In this document: piece after piece, positions 12,941 through 20,949 of the stretch
Numbering within the stretch: position 1 is the first letter of the stretch
Layout: every line of letters begins with the position of its first letter
Assembly: GCA_900549725.1 (NCBI GenBank)
Contig: URPL01000027.1
Coordinates: forward strand, 1 to 20,979
Origin: an uncultured Eubacteriales bacterium
GTDB lineage: Bacteria; Bacillota; Clostridia; Oscillospirales; CAG-272
Length of the DNA: 20,979 nt
Reading direction: 5' to 3'
Position numbers and translations under genes: made by a program
Notes under the pieces: model-generated
Databases searched by the model: none
Told to the model about the DNA's origin: nothing
What the model saw: the letters and a program-made list of their open reading frames with translations, nothing else

Positions 12941-14062
12941 ATGAACACTAACAAAATCATCGAACTCAAAAACATCTCTATGGAATTTAACGGAGAACAG
13001 GTTCTCAAAGGCATCAATCTTGAAATTCACGATAAGGAATTCGTGACCTTTCTGGGCCCCTCCGGCTGCGGCAAAACGACAACACTGCGAATTATCGGCG
13101 GCTTTTTGACCCCCGACAGCGGCGATGTTCTTTTCAACGGCAAGCGCATCAACGATCTGCCCCCCTATCGGCGGCAGGTCAACACCGTTTTTCAGAAATA
13201 TGCACTGTTTCCGCATCTGAATGTCTACGAAAATGTGGCATTCGGGCTGCGGGTAAAAAAGCTGCCCGAAAAAGAAATCGCTCCGCGCGTGCGGGAGATG
13301 CTGGAGCTGGTCGATCTGCGCGGCTTTGAGCGCCGCTCGGTCAATGTGCTCTCCGGCGGGCAGCAGCAAAGAGTTGCCATTGCCCGCGCGCTGGTCAATC
13401 ATCCGAAGGTGCTGCTTTTGGACGAGCCGCTCGGCGCACTGGACCTGAAGCTGCGCAAGGAAATGCAGATTGAGCTCAAACGCATTCAGCAACGCCTGAA
13501 CATTACCTTTATTTATGTCACGCATGACCAGGAAGAGGCGCTGACCATGAGCGATACGGTCGTGGTCATGAAAGACGGCGTCATTCAGCAGATCGGTTCT
13601 CCGCAGGATATTTACAACGAACCGGTCAACGCCTTTGTGGCTGATTTTATCGGCGAGAGCAATATTATGGACGGCATTATGCACCGCGACTATCTTGTGG
13701 AATTTGCCGGAGATAACTTCGAATGTGTGGACAAGGGCTTTGCCCCCATGGAGCAGGTCGATGTTGTGGTGCGCCCGGAGGATATCGAAATTGTCGCCGC
13801 TTCGGACGATGTGATCAACGGTGTGGTTGAAGAGGTCACTTTCAAGGGCGTGCATTACGAGATCGTCGTCAAGGCGTATTCGGATATCTGGATCATCCAT
13901 TCCACCAAGGCGCCGCGCCCGGGCGATGTCGTCGGCCTCTCCTTCGGCCCCGAGGATATTCATATTATGAAGAAATCAGAGCGAAAAAAGGTCAATTATT
14001 TCTCCTCCTTCAAAAACGAGGATGACGATGTGCGTGTGGAGGAAGAAGAAATTGAACAATAA
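12941..14062 (+). CDS. potA: Spermidine/putrescine ABC importer, ATP-binding protein PotA
   Basis: A 373-residue ATPase energising polyamine uptake. Walker A is GPSGCGKTT (39-47), Q-loop Q85, signature LSGGQQQR (137-144), Walker B VLLLDEP (157-163) and switch H195. A TOBE-type regulatory domain follows (about 240-350), as in PotA and other group-1 sugar/polyamine ATPases. The start at 12941 is set by AAAGGAAG at good distance; the longer reading to 12845 would start at the promoter itself. The extreme C terminus is an acidic tail (NEDDDVRVEEEEIEQ), and the DNA encoding it also holds the ribosome binding site and start of potB. The polyamine assignment rests on the PotD-like binding protein in the same operon. 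Confidence 0.93.
   Translation: MNTNKIIELKNISMEFNGEQVLKGINLEIHDKEFVTFLGPSGCGKTTTLRIIGGFLTPDSGDVLFNGKRINDLPPYRRQVNTVFQKYALFPHLNVYENVAFGLRVKKLPEKEIAPRVREMLELVDLRGFERRSVNVLSGGQQQRVAIARALVNHPKVLLLDEPLGALDLKLRKEMQIELKRIQQRLNITFIYVTHDQEEALTMSDTVVVMKDGVIQQIGSPQDIYNEPVNAFVADFIGESNIMDGIMHRDYLVEFAGDNFECVDKGFAPMEQVDVVVRPEDIEIVAASDDVINGVVEEVTFKGVHYEIVVKAYSDIWIIHSTKAPRPGDVVGLSFGPEDIHIMKKSERKKVNYFSSFKNEDDDVRVEEEEIEQ
14038..14043 (+). promoter_or_regulatory. Ribosome binding site for potB inside the end of potA
   Basis: GGAGGA lies eight bases before TTG at 14052, supporting a TTG start that overlaps potA by eleven bases. The first in-frame ATG (14067) would be 23 bases away and has no Shine-Dalgarno sequence of its own. 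Confidence 0.65.
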
Positions 14063-14972
14063 AAAAATGCAGCTTGCGGCAACGCCCTATCTTCTGTGGA
14101 TGGTTATCTTTGTGATCGTCCCGCTGGCGCTGATCGTTGTTTTTGCGTTCACCACAACGGTGAAGGTCGATGCGGACGGCAACCGGCTCGACGATGAAGC
14201 CATTGCCGCCCTGACGGAGGAATATGCCGGGCGCGGCGAAGAGCCCCCCATCAGCGAAAAAACCGTTTTCACCCTCGAAAACATCCTCTCTGTCAGCAAA
14301 TATACCCCCACCCTGCTCAATTCCATCTGGCTTGCGGTCATTGCCACGGTGATCTGCCTTTTGATCGGTTATCCGCTTGCCTATATCATTTCCCGCACCA
14401 ATTATTCCAGGCAGAAAATCATGATCATGCTTGTAATGCTGCCGATGTGGATGAACTTTCTTCTGCGCACCTATGCATGGATGACCCTGCTGGAGCGCAA
14501 CGGGCTGATTAACAAATTTTTCGGTCTGTTCGGCATCGGACCGTTTGAAATGATCAACACCTCCGGTGCGGTCGTGCTCGGTATGGTTTACAACTATCTG
14601 CCCTTTATGATCCTGCCGCTGTATTCCATCATGACCAAAATCGAAAAGCACACTATTGAGGCCGCACAGGACCTCGGCGCAAACGCCTTCCAGGTGCTCA
14701 TACGCGTTGTGGTGCCGCTTTCCGTACCCGGTATTGCCTCGGGCATTACCATGGTGTTTGTGCCGAGCGTTTCCACCTTTATTATCTCCCGCATGCTCGG
14801 CGGCGGAACCAATATGCTCATCGGCGACCTGATCGATCTGCAGTTTCTCGGCAACGCCTATAACCCCAACCTCGGCGCGGCAATGTCGCTTGTTTTGATG
14901 GTGTTCATCTTCCTTTGCATGAGCATTACCAACCAAATCGACAATGAAGAGATGGAAGGGGGGCTGATCTGA
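14052..14972 (+). CDS. potB: Spermidine/putrescine ABC importer, permease PotB
   Basis: A 306-residue inner-membrane permease with about six helices (near 10-33, 90-113, 122-142, 172-195, 228-250 and 276-296). The EAA loop EAAQDLGANAFQVLIRVVVPLSVPG (203-227) docks to PotA. A polar segment of about 35 residues (36-72, rich in aspartate and glutamate) lies in the first outside loop. The start is taken as TTG at 14052 because of its well-placed GGAGGA; starting at ATG 14067 would remove five residues. The gene overlaps potA and abuts potC directly (TGA then ATG), as expected for a stoichiometric complex. Confidence 0.9.
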   Translation: MNNKKMQLAATPYLLWMVIFVIVPLALIVVFAFTTTVKVDADGNRLDDEAIAALTEEYAGRGEEPPISEKTVFTLENILSVSKYTPTLLNSIWLAVIATVICLLIGYPLAYIISRTNYSRQKIMIMLVMLPMWMNFLLRTYAWMTLLERNGLINKFFGLFGIGPFEMINTSGAVVLGMVYNYLPFMILPLYSIMTKIEKHTIEAAQDLGANAFQVLIRVVVPLSVPGIASGITMVFVPSVSTFIISRMLGGGTNMLIGDLIDLQFLGNAYNPNLGAAMSLVLMVFIFLCMSITNQIDNEEMEGGLI

Positions 14973-15767
14973 ATGAAAAAGCTGTTTTCAAATCTCTATC
15001 TCTTTTTGGTATTCCTGTTTTTGTATGCTCCCATCGGCGTTTTGATCGCAAACTCCTTCAATCAATCCAAAAGCCGCACGGTATGGACGGGATTTACGCT
15101 GGATTGGTATGTAAAGCTCTTTCATAACGAAACCATTCTGCGCTCCCTGCTCAACACCGTAATCATTGCTCTGATTGCCGCCGCGCTTTCCACCGTGCTC
15201 GGCACGCTCGCTGCCATCGGCATTTACAACATGAAAAAAGTCGTACGCTCCCTGGTGCTCAATGTCTCCTATCTGCCGATCATCAACCCGGAAATCGTCT
15301 CGGGCGTTTCGCTGATGCTGCTCTTTGTCGCCATGAAGATGGAGCTTGGGTATGTAACGCTTGTCCTGGCGCACATTTCCTTCTGCGTGCCCTATGTCAT
15401 TTTGAATGTGCTGCCGAAGCTTCGCCAGCTCAACCGCAATATTTACGATGCGGCGCTGGATCTCGGCTGCAACAATATTCAGGCGTTTTTCAAGGTGGTT
15501 CTGCCCGAGATCATGCCGGGTGTGCTTTCCGGCTTTCTCATCAGCATCACCTATTCCGTTGATGATTTCGTCATCAGCTATTTCACCTCCGGCTCCGGTG
15601 CGCAGACACTGCCCATCACCATCTTCTCCATGACCCGCCGCAAGGTGAGCCCGCAGATCAACGCGCTTTCCGCCATCATCTTCGTTGTGGTGCTGCTTGT
15701 GCTGATCATTATGAACATTGCGGATATCCGCAAGCATCGCCGCGTCAAAGGAGGTGAGCGCGCATGA
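14973..15767 (+). CDS. potC: Spermidine/putrescine ABC importer, permease PotC
   Basis: A 264-residue permease partner of PotB, of normal family length. Hydrophobic helices are visible near 7-28, 60-85, 98-120, 128-147, 184-205 and 232-252. The EAA loop is AALDLGCNNIQAFFKVVLPEIMPG, followed by the VDDFVISYFTSG stretch typical of PotC. It starts on the base after the potB stop, with GAAGGGGGG about ten bases before the ATG, and its own TGA overlaps the potD start by four bases (ATGA). Confidence 0.92.
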   Translation: MKKLFSNLYLFLVFLFLYAPIGVLIANSFNQSKSRTVWTGFTLDWYVKLFHNETILRSLLNTVIIALIAAALSTVLGTLAAIGIYNMKKVVRSLVLNVSYLPIINPEIVSGVSLMLLFVAMKMELGYVTLVLAHISFCVPYVILNVLPKLRQLNRNIYDAALDLGCNNIQAFFKVVLPEIMPGVLSGFLISITYSVDDFVISYFTSGSGAQTLPITIFSMTRRKVSPQINALSAIIFVVVLLVLIIMNIADIRKHRRVKGGERA

Positions 15768-16993
15768 AGCTTTTAAAACGCGCTTTCTGCCTGCTCTTGG
15801 CACTGCTCACGGCAGCCCTGCTGCTCCTGCCTGCGGCGGCATCCGATTATGCGCTGGATACCGATGAAGCATATTACCGAAAATACAGCGGCAAGGGCAT
15901 CACGCTGAATGTTTACAACTGGGGCGAATATATCTCCGTTGACGACGGAGACGGACAATTTGATGTCAACCGCGAATTTGAAGCACTCACCGGCATCAAG
16001 GTCAACTATACGACCTTTGCTTCCAATGAAGAGCTGTATGCCAAGCTGAAAAGCGGCGGCTCCTCCTATGACATCATCATCCCCTCCGATTATATGATCT
16101 CGCGTATGATCAACGAGGGCATGCTGGAGCCTCTGAATCTTGACAACATTCCGAACTTCTCCCTGATCGACCCGGATTATACCGATATGGAATATGATCC
16201 CGGGAATCACTATTCCGTGCCGTATACCTGGGGCACCGTCGGCATTATTTACAACACGACCCTGGTGGACGAGGAGGACGATGTCGCCTCTTGGGACATT
16301 TTGTGGAATGAAAAATATGCCAACAACATTCTCATGTTTTCCAACTCGCGTGATGCATTTGCCATCGCCCTTGCAAAGCTCGGTTACTCATTCAACACGA
16401 CCGATCTTGAAAAATGGGATGAGGCGGCAGAGCTGCTGCGCCGGCAAAAGCCCTTGGTGCAGGCATATGTCATGGATGAAATTTTTGACAAAATGGGCGG
16501 CGGAGAAGCAGCGCTCGCCCCGTATTATGCGGGCGACGCGCTCACCATGATAGAGGATAACCCTGATCTTGCCTTTGTCGTCCCACGGGAGGGCACCAAC
16601 CTCTTCTTTGATGCCGTCTGCATTCCAAAAGGCGCAAAAAATCATGATGCAGCGGAAATGTATATCAATTTTCTCTGCGAATCGGTCGTTGCCGCGGCAA
16701 ACATCGAAACCATCGGCTATTCCTCTCCGCACAGCGGCGCAAAGGCACTGCTGGATGAAGAGGTGCTGGAAAGCCCGATCTCCTATCCGCCGCAGGAGGT
16801 GATTGCAAAATCCCAGGTCTTTACCTCTCTGCCCGATTCCGTGACCTCCTATGTCGACAGCCTTTGGAGCAACATCATGGGCGCCACAAACGATTCCCCC
16901 TGGATCACCCCCGTGCTGATGGTTGTTGCCCTCGGTCTCTCCGTTTTGATCAATGTCACACGCACGGCGCGTAAAAACAAAAGCAAATATTGA
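15764..16993 (+). CDS. potD: Polyamine-binding protein PotD with a C-terminal membrane anchor
   Basis: A 409-residue extracytoplasmic binding protein. A cleavable-type signal peptide covers about 1-27 (ending LPAAAS), and there is no lipobox cysteine. Ligand-pocket landmarks known from E. coli PotD are visible: N52-W-G-E-Y56, S108-D-Y110, D283 in FFDAV, and Y319 in ETIGY. By my alignment from memory, one pocket acidic residue is replaced by N194 and two pocket tryptophans by Y254/Y255 and F282, so specificity could differ from spermidine. After the domain, residues about 380-398 form a single hydrophobic helix followed by the basic tail RTARKNKSKY. This should anchor the protein in the membrane, unlike the lipid anchor usual in Firmicutes. 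Last gene of the operon. Confidence 0.9.
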   Translation: MKLLKRAFCLLLALLTAALLLLPAAASDYALDTDEAYYRKYSGKGITLNVYNWGEYISVDDGDGQFDVNREFEALTGIKVNYTTFASNEELYAKLKSGGSSYDIIIPSDYMISRMINEGMLEPLNLDNIPNFSLIDPDYTDMEYDPGNHYSVPYTWGTVGIIYNTTLVDEEDDVASWDILWNEKYANNILMFSNSRDAFAIALAKLGYSFNTTDLEKWDEAAELLRRQKPLVQAYVMDEIFDKMGGGEAALAPYYAGDALTMIEDNPDLAFVVPREGTNLFFDAVCIPKGAKNHDAAEMYINFLCESVVAAANIETIGYSSPHSGAKALLDEEVLESPISYPPQEVIAKSQVFTSLPDSVTSYVDSLWSNIMGATNDSPWITPVLMVVALGLSVLINVTRTARKNKSKY

Positions 16994-16999
16994 AAAGAC

Positions 17000-17050
17000 A
17001 ATCGGGTTCGGCAGCACTGCCGAGCCCGATTTCGTTTGCATTTTTCATTC
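17000..17050 (+). terminator. Terminator after potABCD
   Basis: AATCGGG (17000-17006) plus CGGC (17009-17012) pair with GCCG (17019-17022) plus CCCGATT (17025-17031), with one two-base internal mismatch. T-rich sequence follows on the plus strand, with a shorter run on the minus strand. It lies between convergent genes, so it may serve both. Confidence 0.75.
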
Positions 17051-17695
17051 TTGCTGCAAAAGCGCCTGCACCTGCAGGGAAAGTGCTTCGTCCTTTTCCA
17101 AAAAACCTAAAATCGTAAGATCCGCATACTCCGAATCGCCCCCTAAAAACACAAGGTCCGGGAATTTTCCACTGAGCGGATACAAAATTCTTTGCACCGT
17201 GCACTGCTGCGCGCTTTGCTCTCCGGACTGCGAAAGCACGGAAAAGCCCTGCGGCGCCGCCTGCTCGTAGAGAAACTCCGCATAGGTCTCCTCGCGCTTT
17301 ACCTGCGCGCAGCGATGTTCCTTGGTCTGCTTATCTTTTGCGCTGAACTGCAAAGCGGCGTATGCGCCGTTTTGCACGCGGCGGGCGGTAATCGCTTCAT
17401 AAAGCTCCTCAAATTCCGCATCCCCGGGCGCAAGCATGCGGCTCGCCCCGCCGCTGCCGATGAGAATATGCTCCGGAACGGCGGGAAGACTCAATACAGC
17501 CTCGGCGGTTTCCTCCGGCGCCTGCGTCGTTTGCTCGCTCACCTGCGGCGCGGGCGCTGTTGTTTCAAAGGTAATTTCCACCGGGCCGTCTTCGGTGCTT
17601 TTCTCATCGCTTTCAACGCAGCCGCAAAGCAAAAGGGCAGCCGAAAGCGTCGCCAAAAGCAGCGCCGCAGATCGCTTTGCCGTGATTTGCCTCAT
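17045..17695 (-). CDS. Unrecognised secreted lipoprotein
   Basis: A 216-residue protein I do not recognise. A basic N terminus (MRQITAKR) leads into a hydrophobic stretch (9-23) and a lipobox-like L23-C-G-C26, predicting a membrane lipoprotein. Residues about 27-65 are a low-complexity acidic, threonine- and proline-rich linker. The rest (about 70-216) looks like one small alpha/beta domain with no motif I can name. The start at 17695 puts the signal peptide at the N terminus; an ATG at 17737 adds 14 polar residues but has no ribosome binding site. It lies downstream of the NAD(P)H-hydrate dehydratase gene on the same strand, with a possible terminator between them. Confidence 0.72.
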   Translation of the reverse strand: MRQITAKRSAALLLATLSAALLLCGCVESDEKSTEDGPVEITFETTAPAPQVSEQTTQAPEETAEAVLSLPAVPEHILIGSGGASRMLAPGDAEFEELYEAITARRVQNGAYAALQFSAKDKQTKEHRCAQVKREETYAEFLYEQAAPQGFSVLSQSGEQSAQQCTVQRILYPLSGKFPDLVFLGGDSEYADLTILGFLEKDEALSLQVQALLQQE

Positions 17696-17748
17696 TTTAA
17701 AACGCCCCCGTCTCTTTTTCTCCACGCCCTCGGGCATCGTGAAGTTGC

Positions 17749-17772
17749 AAAAAACGCCGCATCCGTCGGCAT
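17749..17772 (-). terminator. Possible weak terminator after the hydrate dehydratase gene
   Basis: On the minus strand, ATGCCG (17767-17772) and CGGCGT (17754-17759) form a six-pair stem (one G-T pair) with a seven-base loop, followed by six Ts. The stem is short, so partial termination ahead of the lipoprotein gene is likelier than a full stop. I see no clear promoter between it and that gene. Confidence 0.45.
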
Positions 17773-17785
17773 TCTCCGCCGTTGT

Positions 17786-18712
17786 TCATGCGTTCACGTT
17801 CTTTTTCTCTTCTCCCCGCAAAAGCTGTGAAAACGCTGCCGGCAGCATTGCCGCCGTATCGGAGGAAAGCATGGCATATTCCGTCAGCTTTTGTGCCGCA
17901 AGCTCGCCTGCCACACCGCAAAGATAAGCGCCGAGCGCCGCCGTTTTCGGGCAGGCGGGCAAATAACCGCACAGTCCCGCCAAAACACCGCTGAGCACAT
18001 CGCCGCTGCCTGCGGTCGCCATGCCGCTTGTGCCGCGGCAAACCGCATAGCATTCCTCCCCGCCCGCGATCACGCTCCGTGCCCCCTTGAGCAGAACCGT
18101 GCAGTCGTGTTTTTCCGCAAATTCCGCAGCCGCGGCCACGGGGTCCTGCAGTATCCGGTCAAGCACAAGACCGCACAGGCGGGAAAATTCCATGGGGTGC
18201 GGCGTCAGAATCACCTGCGCCGCCGCGCGGGAGAGGCAATCCCTCTCCATGACGGCAAGGGTATTCAGCCCGTCCGCATCGATGATCAGGCGCAGCCCGG
18301 GCTGTGCCAAAAGATAGCGCAAAATTTTTTCATAGTCTTCCCGACTTTGCGGGGAGCTGCCCCATCCCATGCCGACAGCGCATGCCCTCGCACCCGTAAG
18401 CGCCCTTTGCAGCGCAGCTTCGTCATAAAGCATACAGCCCTGCTTTTGCGGCATGGGGCAGAAGGTGCTCTCAAGAAGCATGGGGGCAACGGCATCGTAT
18501 AAATTCTCCGGCACGCAAAGCCGGCTGATGCCGCAGCCGCTGCGCAAAGCGCACAGAGCATAATTTGCAAGCTTTGCTGCGCCGGGATAAGCGCGGCTGC
18601 CGCAAAGAAGCGAAACGGTACCGTAGGTTCCCTTGTGGCTGTCGCGCTTGCGAGGCGGCAAAAATGAAGCAAGCTCTTCGCGCTGCGGTGTATATACCGT
18701 CGCCTCTTTCAT
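17786..18712 (-). CDS. nnrD: ADP-dependent NAD(P)H-hydrate dehydratase (NnrD)
   Basis: A 308-residue cytoplasmic repair enzyme of the ribokinase-like fold. It dehydrates the damaged S-form of NAD(P)H hydrate back to NAD(P)H using ADP (ATP in eukaryotes). Motifs in order are HKGTYGTV (26-33), DADGLN (145-150), LTPHPMEFSRL (169-179), LLKGARSVI (207-215) and the nucleotide-binding GTSGMATAGSGDVLSG (227-242). The GSGD aspartate (D238) is the expected catalytic residue. In many bacteria this domain is fused behind the NnrE epimerase; here it stands alone and no epimerase gene is in the window. GAGGGAG provides the ribosome binding site. It lies 31 bases after the CapA-like gene. Confidence 0.9.
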   Translation of the reverse strand: MKEATVYTPQREELASFLPPRKRDSHKGTYGTVSLLCGSRAYPGAAKLANYALCALRSGCGISRLCVPENLYDAVAPMLLESTFCPMPQKQGCMLYDEAALQRALTGARACAVGMGWGSSPQSREDYEKILRYLLAQPGLRLIIDADGLNTLAVMERDCLSRAAAQVILTPHPMEFSRLCGLVLDRILQDPVAAAAEFAEKHDCTVLLKGARSVIAGGEECYAVCRGTSGMATAGSGDVLSGVLAGLCGYLPACPKTAALGAYLCGVAGELAAQKLTEYAMLSSDTAAMLPAAFSQLLRGEEKKNVNA

Positions 18713-18743
18713 TTCGCTCCCTCTTTTCCGAATCGGTGTTTTT

Positions 18744-20087
18744 TCAGTGCAGAAAATCCGGCAGAAATTCCGCGCTCACGGTCTCCTTGATAAATTTTTG
18801 CAGAAGCGCATAGGTAAATTCGTTTTTCAGGGTGGAGCCGTGCTGCGCGGCAAGCGCCTCGGAATAGTCCTGAAGGCGATAAACCTGAAGCCCGTCGCGG
18901 TTCAGACTGTAATGCGAAACGGTGGGAACACACATCGGGTTTTCCACCGCGGTCGTGCCGTCCGCATTTTTCACAAGGTCAAAGGTGCACAGCGTGCCTA
19001 CCAGATATTGCGCATAATGCATGGTGCAGATGAGATTGCCCAGGGAATAATACACCAGCGTTTTTCCGCCGTTTGCCCCCTCAATCCAGGTAACAGGCTG
19101 CACCACATGCGGATGATGCCCTACAACCACGTCCACGCCGAGGTCCGCGCAGAGCTTGGCATAGCGCTGCTGCTGCGCATTTTCAGTGAAGTTGCTCTTT
19201 TGATCCCAGCCCGCCTCTTCACCCCAATGCATGGAGACAATCACAAAATCCGCCGCCTCTTTTGCCGCTGCGACCTGGCGGGTAATCGTCGCCTCGTCGG
19301 CGTAGGGGATGAGATACGCAGAGGAGGATGAAATATCACCCTTATGCGCAACATTGACAAGCGTTGTATAGGACAAAAATGCGATTTTCACCCCGTCGCG
19401 CTCCAATATGCGCAGGGAATCATAATCGGCTTTGGTATAGCCGCCGATGGTGAGAAACGTATAATTTTTCGCATTGTCGATCGTTTTGATCAGCCCCTGC
19501 TCGCCCTGGTCAAGCATGTGGTTGTTGGCAAGGTTCACCACATCGAAGCCGAGATCCTGAAGGGTTTCAAACACTGCGAGCGGCGCATTGAAATCCGGAT
19601 ATCCGACATACTTCGTTCCCGCGCCGACCGGCCCCTCCTGATTGATGAAGGCAATATCCGCATCCGAGACCAAAGAGGCAATGCCCGCATACATCGGCGC
19701 AAAGGCATATCCGCCGTCGTCGGACCGTTTTTTTGCGTCGGCAAGAATCGCATCGTGCATAATATTGTCGCCTGCGCCGAGAAAATGCAGCCGCGTCTGC
19801 TGTGGGGCGGCGGGCTCTGTGTCAGCCGGGGTTGTTTGGGGCTCTTCACTCTTTGAAGCATCCCCGCCGCTTTGCGCAGAGGAATCCTCCGGGAGCGTTT
19901 TTCCGCCGTCGCGCCCGGCGCAGCTGCGCAAAAGCAAAACCACGCCGACGATCAGCGCGACCGCCAAAACCAACAAAAGAGTTGCCCGCAGGCGTTTTTG
20001 GCGTTGTTTTTTGCGCCGCAGGGCACGTCTTTTTTCAATATCCGCCGCCGTAATTCTGCGGGGCTGTTCAGGCTGCCTTGGCTGCAT
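18744..20087 (-). CDS. CapA-family protein (PGA-capsule-synthesis metallophosphatase fold), membrane-anchored
   Basis: A 447-residue protein. A very basic cytoplasmic N terminus (about 1-34) precedes one membrane helix (35-54), then a low-complexity linker (58-97) and the CapA domain (99 to about 400) outside the cell. Family motifs are GAGDNIMHD (104-112), NQEGPVG (149-155), NLANNHMLDQG (185-195), SMHWGEE (285-291) and GHHPHVVQP (323-331). They supply the aspartates, asparagines and histidines of a calcineurin-like metal site. CapA in Bacillus anthracis takes part in poly-gamma-glutamate export. No capB/capC synthase genes are nearby, so a capsule role is not supported and an envelope enzyme is likelier. 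AAGGAG precedes the ATG. Confidence 0.87.
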   Translation of the reverse strand: MQPRQPEQPRRITAADIEKRRALRRKKQRQKRLRATLLLVLAVALIVGVVLLLRSCAGRDGGKTLPEDSSAQSGGDASKSEEPQTTPADTEPAAPQQTRLHFLGAGDNIMHDAILADAKKRSDDGGYAFAPMYAGIASLVSDADIAFINQEGPVGAGTKYVGYPDFNAPLAVFETLQDLGFDVVNLANNHMLDQGEQGLIKTIDNAKNYTFLTIGGYTKADYDSLRILERDGVKIAFLSYTTLVNVAHKGDISSSSAYLIPYADEATITRQVAAAKEAADFVIVSMHWGEEAGWDQKSNFTENAQQQRYAKLCADLGVDVVVGHHPHVVQPVTWIEGANGGKTLVYYSLGNLICTMHYAQYLVGTLCTFDLVKNADGTTAVENPMCVPTVSHYSLNRDGLQVYRLQDYSEALAAQHGSTLKNEFTYALLQKFIKETVSAEFLPDFLH

Positions 20088-20152
20088 AGATCGTTCTCCT
20101 TTTCTCCTGTCTTTTTCACATTCTGCTGCCGAAAAAGCAGCTGTCTCTCTGT

Positions 20153-20181
20153 ATCATATCACATTTTTCGCGGTTCGTCAA
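20153..20181 (-). promoter_or_regulatory. Sigma-A promoter of the capA-like/nnrD operon
   Basis: On the minus strand, TTGACG (20176-20181) and TATGAT (20153-20158) are spaced by exactly 17 bases, about 65 bases before the ATG. Confidence 0.8.
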
Positions 20182-20196
20182 CGCCCGCCACGCACC

Positions 20197-20226
20197 TTGA
20201 CAAGCCGCTTTGCCCCGTGCTATAAT
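20197..20226 (+). promoter_or_regulatory. Consensus sigma-A promoter of the SGNH hydrolase gene
   Basis: A perfect TTGACA (20197-20202) and a perfect TATAAT (20221-20226) are spaced by 18 bases. It is divergent from the capA-like promoter, with the two -35 boxes 15 bases apart. Confidence 0.85.
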
Positions 20227-20255
20227 GAAGCGAACTTTTCGGAAATGAGGAAAAA

Positions 20256-20918
20256 ATGATGCTTTTGGAAGGTCTTCGCGCAAATTTTCTCGGAGACAGT
20301 ATCACCGCAGGGGTAGGCACCTCCGGGGAAGATGCGATCTATCTTAATGTTTTGGCAAAGCGCTGCGGGCTTGCCGCGGCACGAAACTACGGCGTTTCCG
20401 GCACGCGCATTGCGCGGCAGAACTGGGCGCGCGAAGCCGGACACAACGAAGACAATAATTTCTGCGCCAGGGCGGGGCAAATGAACCCCGCCGCAGATCT
20501 GATTGTCGTCTTCGGCGGAACCAACGATTTCGGGCACGGGGATGCGCCGCTTGGCACCCCGGCAGACCGCACGCGCGACACCTATATCGGCGCTTTGCAT
20601 GAGCTCTTCCGCCTGCTGATTGAAAAATACCCGCGCGGCACCATTGTGGTGCTCACCCCGCTGCACCGCGACAACGAAGACTGCCCCTACGGAGACAACC
20701 GGCGCAATCAGGCAGCGCCTCTTTCGGAATATGTGCGCATTCTGTGCGAGGTTGCGGCATACTATTCCCTCCCCGTGTGCGACCTTTTTCGCACAAGCGG
20801 CATTCAGCCGGCGGTCCCCGTGCTGCGCAAGCTGTTTTTGCCGGACGGGCTGCATCCAAGTGATGCGGGGAACCGCCGCATTGCCGACCGCCTGGAGGCG
20901 TTTTTAAGGGCGCTCTGA
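20256..20918 (+). CDS. SGNH/GDSL-family hydrolase
   Basis: A 220-residue esterase or acylhydrolase-like protein of standard SGNH size. The four family blocks are present: nucleophile S15 in FLGDSIT, the oxyanion glycine in YGVSGT (45-50), N90 in FGGTND, and D197-x-x-H200 in PDGLHPSDAGN. There is no signal peptide, so it probably acts in the cytoplasm on an acylated or acetylated small molecule or sugar; the substrate cannot be read from sequence. TGAGGA precedes two consecutive ATG codons (20256 and 20259) and either may be used. The gene appears to be transcribed alone, between its own promoter and a terminator. Confidence 0.88.
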   Translation: MMLLEGLRANFLGDSITAGVGTSGEDAIYLNVLAKRCGLAAARNYGVSGTRIARQNWAREAGHNEDNNFCARAGQMNPAADLIVVFGGTNDFGHGDAPLGTPADRTRDTYIGALHELFRLLIEKYPRGTIVVLTPLHRDNEDCPYGDNRRNQAAPLSEYVRILCEVAAYYSLPVCDLFRTSGIQPAVPVLRKLFLPDGLHPSDAGNRRIADRLEAFLRAL

Positions 20919-20949
20919 GCCTTTCTGTTTCAAATTTCAAAAAAGAAGA

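Noticed and set aside
12893..13963. A 356-codon minus-strand open frame opposite potA
   Set aside because: potA has every ABC ATPase motif; the antisense reading is histidine- and aspartate-rich shadow sequence.
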